The notes below the pieces were generated by a model. That model was given only the letters and a program-made list of their open reading frames with translations, did not search any database and was not told the DNA's origin. The translations under genes and the position numbers were made by a program. A stretch of 64,000 nt of DNA, from positions 9,114,001 to 9,178,000 of the forward strand of contig CM072337.1 of NCBI GenBank assembly GCA_036874045.1, read 5' to 3'. Of the stretch, positions 22,674-35,037 are shown piece after piece. Positions within the stretch are counted from its first letter, which is position 1; each line of letters begins with the position of its first letter. Source of the DNA: Cymodocea nodosa. Its lineage: Eukaryota > Streptophyta > Magnoliopsida > Alismatales > Cymodoceaceae.

Positions 22674-24764
22674 TGAAATTTTTGTTATCCCCAAAATAAG
22701 ATCTTAAAACTCACAAAGGGACCGAAATGATAAAACATTAAACTCAAAACTCATTTTAAAATAACTACAAGCGCATGGTGCAATTGTAATATACTCCAGC
22801 GAGTACAGGTTGAATCCACAAGGATTTGGCTTCTACAAAATATTTCTAAAGTGCAAAAATAATAATAATAATCGAAAGTGATTCAAAATTTATCAAAAAT
22901 TCACTCATTTAAGTACTAATTCCTTATTTTCGTTCATAAAACATCAAATCACTATAGCACGTAATCTCAAAATTTAGCCAAGTTCACACATATCCTCCTC
23001 TCAGTATCTCAACGGTAAAATATAGTAAAAATATCATACTGAGTACTCATTGGATTAACTTTACAACCCCATTGATTTCATTAAAAAATCTAAAATAGGC
23101 AAGTGTCAACAATGCTTTTCCTACAGGTGCGCAGACTGGCAACTAACATCCCTGGATTGCACACAGTTGCTAAAAATGGCATAAGATTTTCAAATCTTCA
23201 TGAATGCAAAATCAGTGTGCTTCGAAACTTAACTCATTCCTCTAATAGAGAAAATTTACAGAGGTCGATTTTGTGTTGTAGATAAAAAGAAATCGAGTTT
23301 GGCACAGAAGAAAAAATCAGGTGAAAAACACTAGGATGCGCCAGATACGACATCAACAAAATAAATTTGAAAACCTAAGTAAATCAATTGGAAAAATTCT
23401 AAAAACTATACAGAAGTAAAGTACACTCGTAGCTCTATAAAATAGAATAAAAAACTAAAGCAAAATATCACTAGATCAGCGAGTTATGACCTAAACAAAA
23501 TCGTCAAATTTACAGGATTCTACACCGATGATAAACAGCCACAAGTTAGCTTTGTTAGCATACAAATATTCACATATGTACAAGATTCAACCCAAATTTG
23601 CTTTCATTAATTCAAACGAAATAAAACATACTACTGAAATTAAGGTTCTATCATTAAGCCCTAATATAACATTACAACTAAATCTAAAACTACCATTAAC
23701 CTACTGAAATTACAAAGAACACACTTTAAATAGGGAAATGAAAACCTGAAGAGCTAAACCAATACAACCCTTTTTACCTTGAAGTGCAAACTTGCTTTAG
23801 GGAAGAATGATGCAAAAGATGTGCTCCTAGCCATCCTCCTAGCCAAGAAATTCGTGGTTGTCACCACACAAGTTCTCTTCCAGAAGTGGGAGGTCTTCAA
23901 ACACCACCAAACACCAAGAAACAAGTAGTCGTCCACCTCAAGTCCACAACCCTTGCCTTTCTTCTACTAGGGATGATCCACGGAAGAAGGGAGATAGTTG
24001 CATGGCTAGAAGTGTACTCCAAACAGCACCCATGAGGTCTGGAAATGGTGCCCTAGCCGTCCTCCTACCAGCATCCACCAAGTGAGGAAGAAGGGAGGTC
24101 GACCAAACCTTGTCTTCCACCTTGGAGCTCCACGAGAGGGGGGAGAACACCACCACCAAGAGATCTTGAGGGAAGCTTGAGGGCTGACGACTCCAAGGGC
24201 TGGAATGGGGGAAAGCTTGTCCAAAGAGAGGGTTGAAATGTTGGCCTTACCTCTTCTTTGATAGAGGCTCCAAGTGATGGAATCTAATCTCCACCATAGA
24301 TCTTCAATCCATGAGCCAAAATTCAACCCAACTTATTTGCTTTATTCTTCTTATTTTTCAACCTACAAAACTCAAACAAATACATCAAAACACTCAAGAA
24401 ATAAGATAAGATATATTCCTAAACATGGATACTTCAAAAGGGGCAAAAATCATATTTTTCATTGAATTCCAAAAATACCCATGTACTTATTTAAATAATT
24501 AATCCTAAGTGCTAAAGTAAAATTAATCTACTTAATCAAATGCAATTGTATTGCCACCAAGATGCAAATGTGATTTCATGAAATACGAAATAACAAATAG
24601 TTTCTCATTTATGCATTACTTTCTTCATTTAAGCCCATAACTACATTATTTGGCCAAAATGCATTATAACTTAAATCTTCATTAAGCACTTATGAGTATA
24701 TGACCTTAAGCACCTAAAATGCATCAATTAACTATATAAAATATGCATAAATTGTGACACTACA
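22674..24764 (-). mobile_element. Solo Ty3/gypsy LTR in the ORFx-gag spacer (copy B)
   Basis: The copy A locus lacks this 2.1-kb stretch, which shows the empty site. CATAC is present at 22666-22670 and again at 24765-24769, with three extra bases at the left end. On the element strand it starts TGTAGTGTCACAATTTATGC and ends AAAATTTCA. It holds the U5 signature near 22768-22830 and a less AT-rich block at about 23760-24280 that gives only short shadow frames. It is related to the plus-strand solo LTR at 60502-62619. Confidence 0.85.
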
Positions 24765-24769
24765 CATAC

Positions 24770-25697
24770 CAGTCTGATGCTTTGTTTTCAGTAAATAGTT
24801 GTTGACGGATGAAGTTGAATCAGTTGCTTCTCCTTCCAATTCCCCAACAAATTTTCTTTTCTCCTCAAGTGCTGGTAACTCATAAATAACATTCTGTTCT
24901 ATATTTATAATGTACGTCCATAAAGCAAATGAATCTTGTTGCAAGAACGTGTCTTGTAATGTGCAGTATGGTTCCTATTTATATGGGTACGTGTTCCACT
25001 TCTAATTTTAAGTTTTAGTAACCGCTGAACCCACAAAGTTCCATTCATGGCTAAAAGAATAACAGTTCAGCTTAATCTACGAACTAACCTTGTTGAGTTA
25101 CAATTAGCTCAACGGACCAGCTTCAGTTACTGTTTCTAACTCCATGGACTAACTTCATTGAGTTATAGATAACTCAATGGAGTGACCTTATATTTTATTA
25201 TTTACCTTGTGGAGTTAAGGTTAACTCAACGGACTAAGTTCGTTGAGTTAACACTTGGCAAATTTCCAAAACTTACTCATTGTATTAACTTTTTTTTTTT
25301 TTCTCTCATGCATTTTGTCAACTTAATTAAAGTTAAATACATGTTATTAATGCAGTTTCTAATGTAACTCAATAAATCTGAACATTATATGCATTTTTAA
25401 CTTACAGTTCATTTCCTGTTGTGCAGAATTTACATTTTACTTTTAGCATGTAGATATTTTTAGACATTAACCCATTATCATGCATTTAACCATGTCATTC
25501 ATAAAATTTGTAAACCTTTTAAGCAGTCTTGCACGTCTTTAATTTGTTATATAATATTCAATAATTACATCAATCATATCATTCATTCTCAAACACGAAT
25601 TAAAAAGCATCTTAAGAATAAACATTCATTTATATATATATTGTTTTACAGTACAATCAATTAGATATTTTTTATACAAGTAGATGAACAATACATT
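24770..25697 (-). other. ORFx-gag spacer (copy B) with long palindrome
   Basis: Homologous to the copy A spacer. No coding frame. It holds a perfect 11-bp stem, TTAACTCAACG at 25221-25231, loop of 9, CGTTGAGTTAA at 25241-25251, plus weaker copies between 25085 and 25215. Confidence 0.65.
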
Positions 25698-27783
25698 TTA
25701 ATCTTTCTTCCTAAGTTCATCTACTTCCTTCTAGAGCTTTTCTAATTATTGCTCTAATCGATTTATCCTCTCTACAACTCTTGTAATGCTTCCAGAAGGT
25801 ACAGATATCTCAGCAGCAGCATAATTTCTGTATTCTTTCATTGAAATGGTTCTTGATCTTATCCTTTTGGATGCTCATTTTGTGAAATCAATACTATCCA
25901 CCATCAGCAGTGGAATTAGATCTCCATAAAATAGTTTCTTCTTTGCTGCTCTTAACTTGGAGATAAATATTGCAGACTAATTAACCTGAATTCTATTCAC
26001 AACTGCATATGTGGCCCATTTGACAAATTGTCTAAGTTTAATATCATGGCCATGTCATTGGTAGACATTTTTAATCAAAATGTTAGCTACCATGTGTGCT
26101 TTACCCTTTAAGTGCTTCAATCTATTTAATAATGACACACCAGGATTGATAGCTAAACGGTCCTTTATTACTTGTTCTGTCCACTTGACTGTAGTTGTGC
26201 TTTCCAGAATTTTTATTCCTTCATTTTTCAGTTTGAAAATATTGTGGAGAAGCTCTAGTGTTATCTGTACATCAGCTTGCTCCACAATGGAAATTAATCC
26301 ACTTTCTCCTTCTCTCAAATTAGCATAGAAACAAGGCACTAGATTCTCATATACTACATGCCCTCTCTATTGAGAAATAAATTGCAATAGACCCTAGAAC
26401 TCAAATAAGTCCTTAATTTCTTACATACCGTCCTAGTTTACTAGCCTATTGTAAATAATATCATACCCCTTTATCTCTTGATGTTTATGATAAACTTCTT
26501 GACTCCAAAAGTATACTTCATTTACAATGGTAGCTTCACCTGGGTCAGGAACTTGCATTTGTTGCTCTAGAGGGATTTGTTCTTGAATTTCTTCTTCCTC
26601 ATGCTGAACTTGAATTGGCTGGAAATGCTCAGCAAATTCCTACATTTTTGCTTCTACTTCTATTTGTGGTGGAGAGCCAACAAAACTCTCCACTCTTTTT
26701 TCTTGAATCCTCTCTAAAATTTGCTGAAGAGTTTCTCCCTCTTCAGTGGAATCTATCAAGTCATTTCTTTCTTGTTCAATGTGTACTTGTTCAACTTCTT
26801 GTTCAATTTCTGTTCTTTCTTCTTCCTCTTGACTACCAATCTGTATTGTCACTATTCTTTCTGAATCTGTGGCAGATTGGGATGGAGTCACGGGCAAATA
26901 AGCTTCTGCCCTAATTTCAGTTTCTTCTCCTTGTACAAGCTATAAACTAGTTTCAGCCTGTTTTTCTTCTTCTTTTCGCTCTTGCTGCTGCTACTCCTGC
27001 TCATCCTCAGAATCAGATAGCAAGTCTACAAAAATCATCTCTACAAGCCCTATTGATATTTGCATCTCAGATTTAATCTCTTCTTGAGGTTTAGACACTA
27101 TCTCTTTTCCTTTCCTTCTTCTAATTAACTATGTTTGGTCTTCCTCTTCCTCCTCTGAGATTAAATCTACTAAAATGGGCTCTACAGGCCCTCCTTTTGT
27201 GAAGTGCATCAAACACTAGATGTGCTTTAGCTACTACCAAATCTTCTGGTTCTCCTTGGTTTTTTCCAACTCGAACTAGTTCTTCAAATTCTCTTAATTC
27301 TTCTTTAGTAGAAGGCCCCATAACTACCACCCTTTCTAGTGGTTTAGGTGGTGGAACTAAAGGTCCTGGCTATTGTTCCTCAGTTACTGGTTGTTCAATA
27401 GTTGACTCTACAACTACAAGTTCTTCAACTGCTTTCCTCTATTGCTCCCGCCTAATTTCACCCCTTGCACAACCAGTAATTTCTCATAAGAACCATAATC
27501 TAGCCTTGTGTTGGATCAATTCTAGGGCAATTTCATTATTTGGCCTGATTCTCCTTTCTCTATTTACAGCAACTTTTGTTACTACCTTAATCCTTATCTC
27601 CAAAATCTAAGGTATTGTAATACACAAATCTACCAAGACTTTCCTCCAATAGAAGATGTTAGATTCTACCTTTTGGAATTCTTTTTCCCTCATCATGTTT
27701 TTGATCTTTTATCGAGTATGCCATTCTTCTAACTCTTTAAGAAATCTTGTGGTGTCTATCTCCTCCTAGAACTCTAGTGTCAT
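25698..27783 (-). pseudogene. ORFx copy B: plant transposon accessory protein
   Basis: Runs from ATG 27781-27783 to TAA 25698-25700 and aligns with ORFx copy A over its length. The conserved C-terminal part contains LVPCFYANLREGESGL, VQITLELLHNIFKLKNEG and KKLFYGDLIPLLMVDS. An internal deletion near 27180-27210, relative to copy A, shifts the frame once. Shared stops include four within about 35 codons (VN*DGM*EIKDLFEF*GLLQF and SQ*RGH). Other stops are private to this copy and are sense codons in copy A, for example TAG against TGG in VN(W)YKVF. Function unknown. Confidence 0.75.
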
Positions 27784-28083
27784 CTTGTCTTTGTGGTGTG
27801 ATAGAATGGAATAGAATCTCTCTGATCTCTACTGTGCTAAGTTCTAAATGATTCTATAGATAATGCCCCTAAATCCTAAGTTTTAGTATAAATAAACCCT
27901 AAGTTTTGGCAGGTAATCGGGTCATTTTCCCACACAAACTCTCGCTCTTTCACTCACTTCTCTGTGGAGTTACGGTTAACTCTACGTACTAAGTCCGTGG
28001 ACTTAACTACAGTACTCCGTTGAGTTATAGTTAACTCAACGAGGTAAATTCGTTAACTTATCCTAGACTCAACGTAGTAAGTT
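27784..28083 (-). other. Upstream region of ORFx copy B, cut by G4
   Basis: Matches 3429-3715 of copy A and ends abruptly where the G4 3' LTR begins. It contains a perfect 10-bp stem, CGTTGAGTTA at 28018-28027, loop TAGT, TAACTCAACG at 28032-28041. Last five bases before the LTR are AAGTT. Confidence 0.7.
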
Positions 28084-29700
28084 TGTTGGATTTTTTTAAA
28101 AGTTTTAAATTTTTAAACTGCAAGTGCATGATGTCCAATGAAGTACGTCAGCAAGTATGGGTCAAACCATAGGGAAATGGGAATAATCTAGGATTCTAAT
28201 TACAAGAATATGGCAAGCAAATACTTTCCAAATATAGATTAGACTACAAAAAAGGTAAGTTCATAGATTTTTAATTTATCGAAAAATCAACATATTAGAT
28301 TGAAAATTTAATCTCAATCATATCTGTTAATGTGGACTTCAGATAAAAATTTTCACTTAAAAATGCACGAATGTTTTGACTGAAAATTCGGACATTGAAA
28401 ATGATGCAGAAAATTGGAAAATTCTGCGTGTTAACAATAGTATCTTAAAAACCTTATAAATCCCTAATTACTCAACCAAAAATTCCAAAATCAAATGTGT
28501 TGCAAAATAGACAGGATGCAGATATTAATGAAATATTTATTCGAATTTTTACACGACTTGACTTGTAAAAACAATGCGTTACAATCATGACAAAAGAATC
28601 TCAGACTGAATTCTGTGCTCAATACATTTATAGCTTGAAAATGGCATCAAATCTTTTCGGATTGCTATGAAATTTTAGAGAATCATAGAAGACTTATAAT
28701 ATCATGATTAAAAATTGTTTCAGAATTTTTAGTTAAACATAAACGCTCTAGAACACATATGAATTCTCGGAATAAAAAATAGATCAACAAAACTACAAAT
28801 CTGTAAACAACATGCACAACCTTCAACGAATTCTATTTTGTTTCTTGCATAACAGAATGTAATATCCAGATTTCAGCATCAACAAACAATAATATATGAA
28901 TATATATCAATAGCAGCACCTATTTTTATGATTTTTAGATGAAAATAACAAAGATTCATGGATTCAAAAAGGAACAAACAAATAAAAACAAATTTGTTTT
29001 CTACTTTTACCCTATTACAATGAAAACTAAGAACATAAATAACTACTTACGTGAAACATAATAAAATGTGATACATCTGAAGCCAAAGAAGAGGGGAATG
29101 TGGAGAAACGATTTGTGGAATCTCATAAATGAAGAAGAGAACCCTTGTGAAGGTAGACGTCCCTCCTCCAAGATGTGGAATGAAGGCTTTCACATTGGAG
29201 ATGACTTGTGGGATGAAGATGATGAGATACGAGTTGAAGAGAGGTGGTGGAATGACCGACGTTTTCCTTCCTTACTTCAAGATGTGGAGCTCCAAGAGTT
29301 GGTGGTGTTGGAGGTGAAAAACAAAAAGCTCAAGAGAGGAGCCCTAGACGTGCATCACTCTCTTTTATAAAGAGAGTTTCCAAGTTTGGAGATCCATCTT
29401 TGATTCAACGATTGGGATTAAATCCCACTTGATTTTCTTCCTCCAATCTTCAATCTCCATGATCTTCTATTGAATTATAAACTTTTCATAACAATAAATA
29501 CATCAAAGTATCAAGTCATCCATAAAATTCATAAATGATGCATGTTTGAAATAATTTCCTACTTTTAACTGTATAAAATGGGGATTGGTTCTTATTGGTT
29601 AAATAATGAAATAAATGCATAATATGACTTTAATAAATCTCATGTAAATCTATTTAACCAATAAGATCCTATAAAAATATGCAACATTTTAATCCAAACA
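28084..29700 (-). mobile_element. 3' LTR of Ty3/gypsy element G4
   Basis: Plus strand starts TGTTGGATTTTTTT and ends AATCCAAACA, so the ends form an imperfect inverted repeat. A PPT follows directly on the right. About 1.6 kb. The U5 signature (GCAAGTGCATGATG ... GGTCAAACCA) is near 28119-28175. A TATAAAA box on the minus strand is at 29363-29369, followed downstream by a less AT-rich leader at 29060-29350. The other LTR of G4 is not in the window because C1 interrupts gag. Confidence 0.85.
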
Positions 29701-29738
29701 AACTCCCCCATGCTTAAACTTTTACTCGTCCTAAGTAA
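29701..29738 (-). other. LTR-proximal PPT of G4, with hairpin
   Basis: Minus strand shows TTACT, loop TAGGACG, AGTAA (29722-29738), then AGTTTAAGCATGGGGGAGTT against the LTR. Equivalent in layout to 16468-16504, with a different stem sequence. Confidence 0.75.
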
Positions 29739-30058
29739 TAAAAACAACTAAAAATTAAGAACTTGAAATCACACGAAAAATTATTCAATTCACTTGTCAC
29801 TATTGAACTCGTTGGGCACGGTGGTGGCTCAAACTAACATCACAATCTCTCACAATGTCCTCCAATCTTCAACAAGTTTACACTATTGGATTGAGAAGTC
29901 ACCTGTCCTTAAAAACTATTCTGCCTTGAACAAAAGGGATTCACACCCTCACTACTCAAGAAAAATTTCATTGTATAACAATATGACAATGAATCAAATG
30001 AAAGAAATATCTAGGAGTGACTAACTCCCTCCCTTCAAATGAGATAAGTCAGAAAATG
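29739..30058 (-). other. G4 inter-PPT noncoding segment, LTR side
   Basis: No supportable frame. It continues after the C2 insertion at 35416. The left CTTAG target duplication of C2 is at 30059-30063. Confidence 0.6.
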
Positions 30059-30063
30059 CTTAG

Positions 30064-30437
30064 TGTGATGCGTGTGTCTTCCATCAAGTATATGTATGTG
30101 TCTTTGTATATGGTTGTATTTCTTTAATAATTTGTATAGGGTCAAACTTGTCTTTTTGTGTATCACCAATCGTTGCTCCTATATATGTAAGGGGTCATCC
30201 ACATCCAAGGGATGTCATGCCAAACGATCCCTTGATTTTGTTCTCCCCCTTCTTTGTACCAACAACCATACAACAAGGAATCACGATAGATTGATCACCC
30301 GTGGACATACCCATGTTGGGGAACCATGTAAATTTGTTGTTCTTCAAATTCTCTACTTGCAATCCTCTCTTCCACACAGATCTCTTCTCCACGCCACCCT
30401 TAGATGCTCCACGTTTGTTTGATCTTTTCGCACAACA
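30064..30437 (+). mobile_element. 5' LTR of C2
   Basis: TGTGATGCGTGTGTC to CACAACA. A TATATATG box is at 30180-30187. It is clearly similar to the 3' LTR but has scattered differences, so the insertion is not recent. Small frames within it are chance. Confidence 0.9.
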
Positions 30438-30439
30438 AC

Positions 30440-30455
30440 TAGTATCAGAGCCAGG
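30440..30455 (+). other. C2 primer-binding site
   Basis: TAGTATCAGAGCCAGG starts two bases after the LTR. It is the copia initiator-Met tRNA type with one change (TGG to TAG). Confidence 0.85.
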
Positions 30456-31002
30456 TTGGACACCTCCGAGTTTGCATGTGAAGTTTCGAAGAGTTTCATC
30501 AAGGTTCAAGCTATTTCTGCAAGGGATCTCTCCATTGTTGTAACTGTCGTCGTCGTCGACGCCAGTCTGCAAACTCTGATGCCAAGTTGTGCGCCTTCCT
30601 CGTCTGTGCTCCATTGCGTCTCAAATTTTGAGGACGTGTAGTAAGCTTCCTGAAATTCCTTCCTTTAAAATTTCGTGGTCAGAAGTTTCGTATTCAGAGA
30701 GATACAGCAAGAGGCGTCTGGCTAGGGCATAGTAGTTTTCTGGACGAGTGACTCTTTGATTGTCAGATTTTGGGCATTTTGTGATTGTGGTTTTGTGCTT
30801 GGTTTGTGCGAGTATTTGCTACTATTTTGTGATAAGTAGTGTGCTTGGCTTGTGGCTGATTGCATTTCATTGAAATCAGTAGTTTCAGTAGCATATTGTT
30901 GTTGAGATATTGCTTGCTATTGTGTACCTTGCCACAGAATTGTGTTTGTTGAAATCACATTGTATCTCGTGTGTATTGCTGGTTGTTTGTTGTTTTGAAA
31001 AC
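30456..31002 (+). other. C2 untranslated leader
   Basis: About 550 bp between the PBS and the gag ATG at 31003, rich in T and G, with no frame I would call coding. Confidence 0.6.
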
Positions 31003-31850
31003 ATGAATACTTTGGGGTTGAAGATAGAAAAGTTTGATGGTAAGAATAGCTTCAGCTTATGGTAAATTAAGATGAAAGCACTTCTAAAGCAACAAGGTAT
31101 TTGAGCTCCTTTAAATAAGGAAACTACTTTGAACAGAAATTCGCTAGAGTTTGAATTGCAGGAGGAGAAAGCTCACTCCACCATCTTGTTGTGTTTGTCT
31201 GATGAAGTTATAATAGAAGTTGCTGATGAGCAATTTGTTTGTTAAAGACTTAGTCTTTGATTAATTTTGTTGTGTTAGGTCTTTGGCAAAAACTTGAGTC
31301 ATTGTATATGACTAAGTCTTTAACAAACAAATTGCTGTTAAAGCAGAGACTGTTCTCTTTAAAGATGATAGAAGGTGTACCTCTTAATCAACATTTAGAT
31401 CAGCTAAATGCTATTCTGATGGAACTCAAGAATATTGGAGTAATCATAGAAGATGAAGATGCAGCTCTTATCTTGCTTTGTTCACTCCCATTGAGTTATG
31501 AAAACTTTGTTCAATCTTGTGTAGTTGGAAGAGATTTAATTACACTGGAAGAAGTGAGGTCCAACCTTTATTCCAGGGAGCTCAAGCACATGGTGCATGG
31601 TAGAAATGAGGCAAGTGGTGTCGGCCTCTTAGCTCAGCAGCAAGAGAATAGGGGAAGAAGCCAGAGACAAGGTGAAGGGAAGAATAGAAGTAGAAGCAAG
31701 TCGAAGCCCAAGTACTCTAGGGATACTTGCCATTACTATAAGGAGAAAGGACACTGGAAATCACATTGTCCTAAGCTTATGAACAAAGGAAAGGCTGCTG
31801 TGGTAGAAACTAGTTCTACGTTAGGTGATGACTTTTCTCTTACAGTTTGT
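31003..31850 (+). pseudogene. C2 gag
   Basis: Starts MNTLGLKIEKFDGKNSFSLW, with stops where Gln (TAA) and Trp (TGA) are expected, and continues through LQEEKAHSTILLCLSDEV. An inverted insertion at 31230-31255 destroys the frame; it recovers at about 31279 as GLWQKLESLYMTKSLTNKL. A glycine- and arginine-rich stretch precedes a decayed zinc knuckle, CHYYKEKGHWKSHC, in which the second Cys is Tyr. The protein would form the capsid of cytoplasmic particles. Confidence 0.85.
31230..31335. repeat. 26-bp perfect inverted repeat inside C2 gag
   Basis: Bases 31230-31255 are the exact reverse complement of 31310-31335. The right arm is native gag sequence coding for MTKSLTNKL; the left arm is a foreign inverted copy in place of expected gag codons. 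Confidence 0.95.
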
Positions 31851-34800
31851 TGCAGTGCCTATTCTAATGATCAGTGGATTATGGACTCAGGAGCTTCACA
31901 TCATATGACTCCTACTAGGGAGTATTTTGACACCTACGAGTAGGTGGAGGGTGGTCAAGTGACTTTGGCCAATGATGATGTGTGTTTTAAAGTTGGTGTG
32001 GGCACTATAAAATTTAAACTGCATGATGGCATAGTTAGAATTCTAGAGGACGTTTGGCACGTCCCAAAGCTTGAAAAAAGTCTAATCTCACTGATGGCCC
32101 TTGATGCTAAGGGTTATAGATATACAGGTGGTGAGGGGAAGATCAGCATACTGAAAGGCTCGTTAGTTGTTATGAAGGGAACCAAATCTGGTCCCTTATA
32201 TATTTTGCAAGGCACTCCAATTGTTGGCGCAACTACATTAGCTATATTTAGTCAGCAAGATTTTTTTGTCATGTGGCACTCAAGGATGGGTCATTTGGGG
32301 CAGAAAGGAATGTAGAAATTGAGTAGTCTGGGCAAGTTTGATGGGCACAAGGTTGCTTGTATTGACATATTCAAGTAGTGTCTTTGGCAAATAGAAAAGA
32401 GTATCATTTGCACGTAGTCAGCATAGCTCCAAGGGAGTTCTTGATTATATTCATGTTGATTGTTGGGGGCCTTCACGTCAGCCTTCTATTGCAGGTTCTA
32501 GATATTTTCTTTCTATCATTGACTGTCATTCAAGGATGAACTGGGTTTTCTTTTTGACACACAAAAGTGAAGCTTTTTCTTACTTCAAGCATTGGAAGAA
32601 GCAGGTAGAAAACCAAATAGATAGAAAGGTAAAATATCTTAGAACTAATAATGGTCTTGAATTTTGTTCTCAAGAATTTGATAACTTTTGTAAAGATGAA
32701 GGCATTACACGGCATAACATTGTCAGGTATACCCCTCAGCAAAATGGAGTGGCTGAAAGATTGAATAGAACACTCCTAGAAAAGGCACGTTGTATACTGT
32801 CTCATGTAGGTTTGAGCAAGAAGTTTTGGGCAGAGGCTGTTAACACAGCTTCCTATCTGGTGAATAGGTCCCCTTTTAGTGCCTTAGATGGGAAGATACC
32901 TCTTGAGGTATGATTGAAAAGATCTGCTAGTTATTCAAAGCTCAGAATTTTCGGGTGTCCAACTTACTATCATGTGAACAATGACAAGCTGGAACCACGT
33001 GCCAAGAAAGGCATATTTGTGGGCTATGGTGTTGGTGTAAAGGGATACAAGATATATGATATTGAATCTCACAAAGTAATATATAGCCGTGATGTTACTT
33101 TGATGAAAATTCTCTTTCGCAAGCAACAGATAAACTAGCAGGTGAAACACTAGAAATTGAGCACACCCTTCCTAAATAGATGGAGATAGATGATGCACAG
33201 CAGTCGCCTATCACTAATCAAGTTGAAATTAGAGAAATCTCATCTGAAACTCAGGAAAATGAAGTTGAGGAGGAAGAGGTGGAGCAACCACCACCAAGAA
33301 CCATTGGCAAAGATCGTCCTAGAAGAGACGTTAGACCTCCGATTAGATATGGCTACGACAGTTTGGTTGCTTTTGCCTTACAAGTAGCAGTTGAGGTGGA
33401 GGATTCTGTTGATCCACCTACATATGAAGCTGCAATGAAAGATTTAGAAGCTGGTCTTTGGATGTCTGCTATGGAGGAGGAACTCCAATCTCTCCATAAG
33501 AATAAGACTTGGGAACTGGTGAAACGTCCAAAGAACACAAATATTGTTGGTTGCAAATGGGTCTATAAGAAGAAGATTGGGACTCAAGGCATCGCAGGTG
33601 TGCAACACAAGGCAAGATTAGTTGCCAAAGGTTATTCACAGTGAGAAGGAGTTGACTTCAATGAAATATTTGCTCCTGTTATACGTCATACATCTATTAG
33701 AATTTTGTTATCCATTGCTACAGCATAGAATTTAGAATTGGAACAACTAGATGTAAAGACGGCCTTCTTGCATGGTGAGTTGGAAGAAAATATTTGGATG
33801 GAATAACTAATAGGGTTTGTGGTGAAAGGTAAATCTGATTGGGTGTGCAAATTAAATAAGTCCTTGTATGGACTTAAACAGTCACCACGACAATGGTACA
33901 AAAGGTTTGATGTCTTTATAGTTAAAGTTGGTTTTAGACGCAGCAACTATGATTCATGTGTATATGTTAAAACTCTTGATAAGAGTACACATGTTTATTT
34001 GTTATTGTATGTTGATGATATTCTTATAGCTGCGAAGAATATCGAAGTGATACAGGAGCTGAAGGACACATTAAAATCAGAATTTGATATGAAGGATCTT
34101 GGTCTAGCTGGCAAAATTCTTGGAATGGAGATTAGGCGTGAAAGAAATTCTGGTAAGCTATTTTGAATCAACAAAAGTATATTGAGAAGATCCTTAGCAG
34201 ATTTGGTATGGCTTCATGCAATGCCATTAGCACGCCTTATGACAGAAATGCCAAATTGTCATCTACGATGTGTCCACAAACTAATTCTGAAAAGCTTGAT
34301 ATGCAGCGAGTTCCTTATGCATAGGCAGTTGGAAGTCTTATGTATGCTATGGTATGCACTAGGCCTGATCTGGCATATCCTTTGAGTGTTGTTAGTAGGT
34401 TCATGTCCAATCCGAGCAGGGAACATTGGAAAGCAATTAAAAGGATATTCAGATATTTGAAAGGAACTCCAGGTGTTGGCTTGATGTATGCAACAGATCA
34501 AGGATGTACTATGGTTGGTTATATAGACTCAGACTATGTAGGTGATGTTGACAGAAGGAGATGATTATCTAGTTATGTCTTTATATTTGCAGGTTCTATT
34601 GTGAGTTGGAAATCAACTCTTCAACCTACAGTATCTCTGTCCACAACTGAGGCTGAATATGTGGCTATGACAGAAGCTGCAAAGGAAGGGATTTGGTTGA
34701 AAGGCTTACTTGGAGACTTTGGTTGGTGCATTGATAAAGCTGATATCTTCTGTAATAGTCTTAGCACTATTTGTCTCTCCAAAGATAATGTCTTTCATGA

Positions 34801-34968
34801 TAGAACTAAACATATTGATGTTAAGTATCACTTCCTTAGGAATGAAGACAGGATAAAGATTATGAAGGTCAACATAAAGGACAATCCGGCTGATATGTTT
34901 ATAAAGGGTGTTATTGAAAGCAAGTTCAAGCATTGCTTGGACTTACTCAACGTCTATTGCTGCTGTTG
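31851..34968 (+). pseudogene. C2 pol: protease, integrase, RT, RNase H
   Basis: Protease WIMDSGASHHMTP near 31876-31910, then GAG-pre-integrase with MWHSRMGHLGQKGM. The integrase core has HVDCWGP near 32450, but LRTNNGLEF near 32640 carries Asn where the second catalytic Asp is expected; VAERLNRT gives the Glu. RT runs from about 33440 (WMSAMEEELQSLHKNKTWEL) to YVDDILI near 34008, with stops at a Gln/Arg-like position (GYS* then EGVDFNE), a Trp (ATA*NLE) and a Gln (WME*LIGF). RNase H contains SLSTTEAEYVAMTEAAKEG and TKHIDVKYHFLR and ends near 34968. Frames change near 32.35, 33.10 and 34.2 kb. Confidence 0.9.
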
Positions 34969-35037
34969 ACCCAAGTTGGGTCTTGGTGATCCATCACCTG
35001 TTTGTGGTGAAGATTGATGAAAGACAAGGTGGAGATT

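Noticed and set aside
23858..24326. Overlapping short frames in a less AT-rich block of the solo gypsy LTR
   Set aside because: Several frames on both strands are open only because of higher GC; the equivalent block in the LTR at 60502-62619 does not conserve any of them.
30195..30614. Frames of 80-139 codons over the C2 LTRs (also 35039-35461)
   Set aside because: They overlap the LTR and PBS, occur on both strands and resemble no protein family.
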